From the NCBI RefSeq assembly GCF_022539255.1, contig NZ_JAKZBV010000001.1, positions 3,348,001-3,412,000 on the forward strand: 64,000 bases of DNA, read 5' to 3'. Source of the stretch: Sinomonas terrae (lineage in GTDB: Bacteria; Actinomycetota; Actinomycetes; Actinomycetales; Micrococcaceae). Shown piece by piece: positions 59,343 through 64,000 of the stretch (its first letter is position 1; each line of letters opens with the position of its first letter). The notes beneath the pieces were generated by a model. That model made no database searches, was not told where the DNA came from, and saw only the letters and a program-made list of their open reading frames with translations. A program made the translations under genes and the position numbers.

Positions 59343-60260
59343 TCAAGATACGCGCGTGCGGGAGCCGCACGAGAGGAGGTAGTTGCGGGTGCGCTGGGCG
59401 ATCGGGAGCGGGACGTCGAACGCGACCGGGTACATGTCCTGCTCGACGATGCCGAAGATCGGGCGGTCGAGGCCCTCGACGGCCTCGATGACCTCACGCA
59501 GGTCGGGCAGGCCCGACGGCGGCTCGGCCATGACGCCGGCGGTGTTCGCCGCTGCCCAAGTCAGGTTCTCGGCGCGGACCTTCGCGAGGACGTCCGGGTT
59601 GATCTGCTTGAGGTGGAGGTAGCCGATGCGCTCGGGGTACTTGCGGATGAGGTCGACGCTGCTGGCTCCGCCGTACTCGGCATGGCCCGTATCGAGGCAC
59701 AGCGTGAGCAGCTCGGGGTCGGTGTTCTCGAGCAGCCGCTCGATGTCGGCCTGCCCCTGCACATGCGAATCCGCGTGCGAGTGGAACTGCTGCTTGAGGC
59801 CGAACTGCTCGCCGAGGCGGCGTCCCAGCTCGTCGTGGCCCTTGAACAGCGAGTCCCACTGCTCGGCCGTGAGCACCTCGTTCTCGACGGCCTCGCCCGT
59901 GACGTCGTCGCGCCACATCGCGGGGATGACGACGATGTGCTCGCCGCCCATCGCCGCAGTCAGCTCCGCGACGCGCCGGGCCGGCTCCCACGCTTCCTCC
60001 CACTGGTCAACGCCCCTATGGAACGCCGTGAACACGGTCCCCGCCGAAACCTGCAGGTCACGCGCCTTGAGTTCGTCCGCGAGATGCGACGGATCGGTCG
60101 GGAGATACCCGTACGGGCCCAGCTCGATCCATTTGTAGCCGGCCTCGGCCACCTCGTCGAGGAAGCGCTCCCACGGAGTCTGCTTCGGATCGTCGGCAAA
60201 CCAGACGCCCCAGGAATCGGGCGCGGTGCCGATGATGAGCTTGTTCTCGATGTCGCTCAT
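59343..60260 (-). CDS. iolE: Myo-inosose-2 dehydratase
   Basis: 305 residues, ATG behind GAGAAGGAGC. IolE-type barrel: LIIGTAPDSWGVWFADDPKQ at the start is the family hallmark, then GYKWIELGPYGYLPTDPSHL, QQFHSHADSHVQGQADIERL, LCLDTGHAEYGGASSVDLIR and GYLHLKQINPDVLAKVRAEN. It dehydrates scyllo-inosose to 3D-trihydroxycyclohexane-1,2-dione. It follows mmsA across hairpin copy C and precedes iolG. Confidence 0.92.
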   Translation of the reverse strand: MSDIENKLIIGTAPDSWGVWFADDPKQTPWERFLDEVAEAGYKWIELGPYGYLPTDPSHLADELKARDLQVSAGTVFTAFHRGVDQWEEAWEPARRVAELTAAMGGEHIVVIPAMWRDDVTGEAVENEVLTAEQWDSLFKGHDELGRRLGEQFGLKQQFHSHADSHVQGQADIERLLENTDPELLTLCLDTGHAEYGGASSVDLIRKYPERIGYLHLKQINPDVLAKVRAENLTWAAANTAGVMAEPPSGLPDLREVIEAVEGLDRPIFGIVEQDMYPVAFDVPLPIAQRTRNYLLSCGSRTRVS

Positions 60261-60278
60261 GTTGCTCCTTCTCCCGTT

Positions 60279-60324
60279 GCGCCGTCACGTCTGCAGGGTC
60301 CACACCCCGCAGACGTGACGGCGC
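60279..60324. repeat. Covarying hairpin repeat, copy C (inside the iol operon)
   Basis: Left arm GCGCCGTCACGTCTGCAGGG(T), right arm ACCCCGCAGACGTGACGGCG(C), one A-C mismatch, with GTTGC/GCGAC outer bases partly pairing. Middle pairs CGTCT with AGACG differ from copies A, B and D but are complementary. It lies in the 74-bp gap between mmsA and iolE, where both genes read through it, so it is unlikely to be a full terminator. Confidence 0.88.
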
Positions 60325-60334
60325 GACGGGAATG

Positions 60335-61834
60335 TCAGTTGGAGGGGAAGTTGTAGGAGGCGCCGGAGGCGTGGGTGGGCTCGGGCCAGCGCTGGGTGAC
60401 GACCTTGCCGCGGGTGTAGAAGGAGACGCCCTCTTCGCCGTAGATGTGCTTGTCGCCGAACAGCGAGCTCTTCCAGCCGCCGAAGGAGTGGTACGCGACC
60501 GGGACGGGGATCGGGACGTTGACCCCGATCATGCCCACGTGCACGCCGCGGTGGAACTTGCGGGCGTTGGAGCCGGAGGAGGTGAAGATCGCGGTGCCGT
60601 TGCCATACGGGTTGGAGTTGATCAGCTCGATCGCCTCCTCGACCGTCTCCACCCGCACGACGCCCAGGACCGGGCCGAAGATCTCCTCGGTGTAGGCGTC
60701 CATGTCCGTTCCAACGTTGTCGATGACCGTGGGGCCGAACCAGAAGCCGTCCTCCTTGCCGGGGACGGTGAACTCGCGCCCGTCCACGACCAGGTCCGCC
60801 CCGGTCTCGGCCGCCTTGGTCACGATGCCCTTCATCCGCTCCTTCGAGGCCGCGGTGATGATCGGGCCCATCTCCGCGTCCGGGTCGGTGCCCTCGGCGA
60901 CCTTGACGGCCTCGGCGCGCTCGGCGACCTTGCCCACGAGCTCGTCGCCGATCCGGCCGACGGCGATCGCGACCGAGATCGCCATGCAGCGTTCCCCTGC
61001 GGAGCCGAACGCGGCGGCCGAGAGGTGGTCCGCGGCGTTGTCCAGGTCCGCGTCCGGGAGGATGATCGCGTGGTTCTTCGCCCCGCCCAGGGCCTGGACG
61101 CGCTTGCCGTGAGCGGTGGCGGTCTCGTGGACGTACTTCGCGATCGGGGTCGAGCCGACGAAGGAGATCGCGTCCACGTCGGGGTGGGTCAGGAGCCCGT
61201 CGACGGTCTCCTTCCCGCCGTGCAGGACCTGGAAGACCCCGTCCGGGAGCCCCGCCTCGGTCCACAGGCGCGCGAGCAGGAGCGAGGCCGATGGGTCGCG
61301 CTCGCTCGGCTTGAGGATGAACGCGTTCCCGGTCGCGATCGCCACCGGGGCCATCCACAGGGGCACCATGACGGGGAAGTTGAAGGGGGTGATGCCGGCG
61401 ACGACGCCGAGCGGCTGGCGGTAGGAGAACACGTCGATGCCGGTGGAGGCCTGGTCGGAGTAGGCGCCCTTGAGCAGCTGCGGGATCCCGCAGGCGAACT
61501 CGATGACCTCCAGGCCGCGGCCGATCTCGCCCTTGGCGTCGGAGAGGACCTTGCCGTGCTCGCTGGTCACGAGCTGGGCAAGGTCGTCAATGTGTGCGGC
61601 GACGAGCTCGCGGAACTTGAACAGGACCGCGGTGCGCTTGGCCAGGGAGATGTCCCCCCAGGACTCGGAGGCCTTCTTCGCGTTGGCGACCGCGGTCTCG
61701 AGGTCGGCCGCGTCCGCGAGGCGCAGCTCGCCGGTCTGGGCCCCGGTGGCGGGGTTGAACACCGGCTGCGTCCGCTCGCCGACGCCGTTGGTCTCTTCGC
61801 CGTTGAGGAAGTGCGGGATGGTCTTGACAGTCAT
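60335..61834 (-). CDS. mmsA: CoA-acylating methylmalonate-semialdehyde dehydrogenase
   Basis: 499 residues; ATG behind AAAGGAGC. IPHFLNGEETNGVGERTQPV start, ITPFNFPVMVPLWMAPVAIA, FVGSTPIAKYVHETATAHGK, ALGGAKNHAIILPDADLDNA (no general base Glu, as in CoA-acylating members), AFGSAGERCMAISVAIAVG with the catalytic Cys, and VPIPVPVAYHSFGGWKSSLF. It converts malonate semialdehyde to acetyl-CoA (IolA role) or methylmalonate semialdehyde to propionyl-CoA; its place in the iol operon supports the IolA role. Confidence 0.92.
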   Translation of the reverse strand: MTVKTIPHFLNGEETNGVGERTQPVFNPATGAQTGELRLADAADLETAVANAKKASESWGDISLAKRTAVLFKFRELVAAHIDDLAQLVTSEHGKVLSDAKGEIGRGLEVIEFACGIPQLLKGAYSDQASTGIDVFSYRQPLGVVAGITPFNFPVMVPLWMAPVAIATGNAFILKPSERDPSASLLLARLWTEAGLPDGVFQVLHGGKETVDGLLTHPDVDAISFVGSTPIAKYVHETATAHGKRVQALGGAKNHAIILPDADLDNAADHLSAAAFGSAGERCMAISVAIAVGRIGDELVGKVAERAEAVKVAEGTDPDAEMGPIITAASKERMKGIVTKAAETGADLVVDGREFTVPGKEDGFWFGPTVIDNVGTDMDAYTEEIFGPVLGVVRVETVEEAIELINSNPYGNGTAIFTSSGSNARKFHRGVHVGMIGVNVPIPVPVAYHSFGGWKSSLFGDKHIYGEEGVSFYTRGKVVTQRWPEPTHASGASYNFPSN

Positions 61835-61897
61835 CGATTGCTCCTTTGCAGGTAACTCTGTGGTGCCCAGTGCCGTGGTGTGCGGTGCTCGGGGTGC

Positions 61898-63856
61898 TCA
61901 GCCGAGCAACGGGCGCTGCTGGGCCTTGTGCTCAATGTAGGTCGCGAACGCCTGCCTGGTGGATTCGAGTTCGGAGGCGCCCGAGACGGGCACGTCCCAC
62001 CACGACTCCGAGGACGGGGCGTCGATGAGCGGGTCGGATTCGATGTGGATCACGATCGGGCCCGAGCCCTCGGGGGCGGCCTTGGCCTTGGCGATCGCGG
62101 CCTCGAGGTCCTCGATCGCGTTCGGGCCCGGCTCGATCCGGTGGACCGTGACGCCGAGGCTCTCGGCGTTCGCGGCGAGGTCGATCGGGAGCTTCTCGCC
62201 GTCGTCGAACGTGTGGTGCGTCCGGTCCAGGGTGCGGTACTTCGTGCCGAAGCGCTGGGAGCCCAGCTGCTCCGAGAGGGCACCGATCGAGGCGTAGCCG
62301 TGGTTCTGGATGAGCACGACGATGAGCTTGATGCCCTCCGCGACCGCGGTGACGAGCTCGGTGTGCATCATCAGGTACGACCCGTCCCCGACCATGACGA
62401 CGACGTCGCGCGCATCCTCCCTGTCTTCTTCGCTCGGGCGCGACGCGGCGTCGAGCGCCGCCCGCTTGACCCCGAGCCCACCGGGGATCTCGTAGCCCAT
62501 GCAGGAGAACGCGTACTCGACGTGGTACCCGAACGGGTCCCGGACGCGCCACATCTTGTGCAGGTCGCCCGGGAGGGAGCCGGCGGCGCAGATGACGACG
62601 TCGCGGGCGTCCATCGCGCGGTTCGCCGCGCCGATGATCGCGTTCTGGGACGGCAGCGGCGAGTACCGCTCGTCGAAGGCGGCGTCGACGGTGGCGTCCC
62701 AGCGTGCCTTCTCGGAGGAGACAGCCTGCTCGAGGTCGGCCCCCACGCGGTAGCCGCCCAGCGCCGTCGTCAGCGCCACGAGCGCCTTGCGCGCATCGGC
62801 GACGACCGGCACCGAGGTGCCGTGCTTGTAGGCGTCGATCGGGGCGACGTTGATATTCACGAACCTGACGTCCGGGTTCTGGAAGGCGGTGCGCGAGGCG
62901 GTCGTGAAGTCCTCGTAGCGCGTCCCGATCCCGATGACCAGGTCCGCATCGCGGGCCAGGGCGTTGGCCGCCGTCGTGCCGGTCGAGCCGATCGCGCCGA
63001 GGGCCTGGGCGTGGTCCCACGCCAGGACGCCGACGCCGGCCTGCGTCCAGCCGACCGGGATGCCGGTGGCCTCGGCGAACTCGCGCAGCTGCTCCTGCGC
63101 GAACGCGTACAGGACGCCGCCGCCGGCCACGATGAGCGGGCGCTTCGCGGAGCGGATGAGCTCGGCGGCGCGGGCGATGTCCTCGGCCTCGGGCTCGGGG
63201 CGACGGATGCGCCACTCGCGCTCGGCGAGGAACTCCTCCGGGACGTCGAAGACCTCGGCCTGGACGTCCTGCGGCAGGGCGATCGTGACCGCGCCGGTCT
63301 CGGCCGGGTCGGTCAGGACGCGCAGTCCGTGCAGGAGCGCCGAGAAGAGCTGCTCGGGTCGGTTGACCCGGTCGAAATACTTGGAAAGGGGCCTAAAGGC
63401 GTCGTTGACCGTGATGTCGTAGCCGTGGGGCTGCTCGAGCTGCTGCAGCACCGGGTCCGCGGCACGGGTCGCGAACGTGTCCGAGGGCAGCAGCAGGGCC
63501 GGGAGCCGGTTCGCCGTCGCGAGGGCCGCGCCGGTGAGCAGGTTCGACGAGCCCGGGCCGATCGAGGTCGAGACGGCGAACGTCTGACGGCGGCGCGTGT
63601 GCCGGGCGTAGCCGACGGCCTGGTGCACCTGGGCCTGCTCGTTCCTTCCCTGGTAGTAGGGCATGAGCGCCGGGTCCTGGACCTGCCACTGCTTCAGGGC
63701 CTGGCCCACGCCCGCGACGTTGCCATGCCCGAAGATGCCGAACATCCCCGGGATCAGCCGGCCGCGGTACTCCTCGGTGCCGACACGGTCCACGGTGTAC
63801 TGCCGCCCGAGGAACTCCACGAGTGCCTGGGCGACCGTCATCCTGCGCGTGCTCAC
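61898..63856 (-). CDS. iolD: 3D-(3,5/4)-trihydroxycyclohexane-1,2-dione hydrolase
   Basis: 652 residues; GTG start overlaps the iolC stop (GTGA), GGAGG nearby upstream. ThDP enzyme: PGMFGIFGHGNVAGVGQALK, YYQGRNEQAQVHQAVGYARH (catalytic Glu), VVMVGDGSYLMMHTELVTAV and LIVVLIQNHGYASIGALSEQ (the GDG...N metal-ThDP motif). Cleaves the inositol ring to 5-deoxy-glucuronate, the IolB substrate. Between iolC and mmsA in the operon. Confidence 0.94.
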   Translation of the reverse strand: MSTRRMTVAQALVEFLGRQYTVDRVGTEEYRGRLIPGMFGIFGHGNVAGVGQALKQWQVQDPALMPYYQGRNEQAQVHQAVGYARHTRRRQTFAVSTSIGPGSSNLLTGAALATANRLPALLLPSDTFATRAADPVLQQLEQPHGYDITVNDAFRPLSKYFDRVNRPEQLFSALLHGLRVLTDPAETGAVTIALPQDVQAEVFDVPEEFLAEREWRIRRPEPEAEDIARAAELIRSAKRPLIVAGGGVLYAFAQEQLREFAEATGIPVGWTQAGVGVLAWDHAQALGAIGSTGTTAANALARDADLVIGIGTRYEDFTTASRTAFQNPDVRFVNINVAPIDAYKHGTSVPVVADARKALVALTTALGGYRVGADLEQAVSSEKARWDATVDAAFDERYSPLPSQNAIIGAANRAMDARDVVICAAGSLPGDLHKMWRVRDPFGYHVEYAFSCMGYEIPGGLGVKRAALDAASRPSEEDREDARDVVVMVGDGSYLMMHTELVTAVAEGIKLIVVLIQNHGYASIGALSEQLGSQRFGTKYRTLDRTHHTFDDGEKLPIDLAANAESLGVTVHRIEPGPNAIEDLEAAIAKAKAAPEGSGPIVIHIESDPLIDAPSSESWWDVPVSGASELESTRQAFATYIEHKAQQRPLLG

Positions 63857-64000
63857 TTCGAGGCCTCCTTCGATGCCGGCTCTCCCGCAGTCGGGGGGAC
63901 GATTTCTTCGGTGTGCAGCAGCGACGCCGCGGCCGCGACGGCCCCGGCCACGTCGCCGTCGGCCGGGTAGAGCAGGGTCCGGCCCACGGTCAGGCCTTGG
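63853..64000 (-). CDS. iolC: 5-dehydro-2-deoxygluconokinase, C-terminal end only
   Basis: Only the last 48 codons are in the window, reading QGLTVGRTLLYPADGDVAGA and VAAAASLLHTEEIVPPTAGE to the stop. GRTLLYPADGDV is typical of the C-terminus of actinobacterial IolC kinases, and the position directly before iolD supports this. The rest lies outside the window. The stop overlaps the iolD start by four bases. Confidence 0.75.
   Translation of the reverse strand, partial: QGLTVGRTLLYPADGDVAGAVAAAASLLHTEEIVPPTAGEPASKEASK

Overview
The window is a stretch of a high-GC actinobacterial chromosome. GC-rich third codon positions, frequent ATGA/GTGA start-stop overlaps, GTG and TTG starts behind AGGAGG-like ribosome binding sites, and protein families such as TM0106-type nuclease-helicases and an MmpS-like protein all fit Actinomycetota. 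The gene content is most like the Arthrobacter/Sinomonas group of Micrococcaceae; that family placement is inference from memory, not from a search. No rRNA, tRNA, phage or insertion sequence was recognised.

Layout. (1) 1-5.5 kb: the end of a drug-type ABC-2 exporter permease with a MarR-like regulator, then small oxidoreductase/reductase genes and a GlcD-type FAD oxidase. (2) 5.6-14.4 kb: a nuclease-rich block with McrB and McrC (translationally coupled), a membrane-anchored HNH nuclease, an unusual protein joining a winged-helix-like region to an X25 carbohydrate-binding-like domain, and a TM0106-type RecB nuclease/helicase. (3) 14.6-18.2 kb: an MmpS-like membrane protein, a secreted PKD-repeat protein, a cupin and a hot-dog thioesterase. 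(4) 18.5-23.9 kb: a urease operon ureA-ureBC-ureE-ureF-ureG-ureD on the minus strand, in which the beta and alpha subunits are one 717-residue fusion. (5) 24-32 kb: a truncated flavin-type protein, a small membrane protein, a heterodimeric ABC exporter, and a MarR regulator with a DHA2-type MFS exporter. (6) 32-42.7 kb: a ThDP enzyme coupled to an agmatinase-type ureohydrolase (its urea could feed the urease), an APC permease, a DUF559-like protein, an XRE-cupin regulator, a zinc alcohol dehydrogenase, a ferritin-like/VIT1 iron or manganese transporter and a LOG-like protein. (7) 42.8-64 kb: a large inositol/polyol catabolic region with iolG-like, iolB, iolE, iolH-like, mmsA/iolA, iolD and the end of iolC, six Gfo/Idh/MocA dehydrogenases, three sugar-phosphate isomerase/epimerase TIM barrels, two LacI regulators, one GntR regulator, an aldehyde dehydrogenase and an MTOX-like flavin oxidase.

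The least explained content lies between the genes. Three separate families of small repeats occur: (a) a roughly 98-bp element with inverted ends, six copies; (b) a 45-bp perfect or near-perfect hairpin with base-pair covariation between four copies, one of them translated inside ureD; (c) clusters of a 13-15-bp word (TTTCGGGTACAGA and its complement) in two intergenic arrays at 25 kb and 57 kb, the second also carrying a duplicated long hairpin. Several of these supply stop codons or terminal residues of adjacent genes. The inositol region also shows shared palindromic operator candidates for its LacI and GntR regulators.
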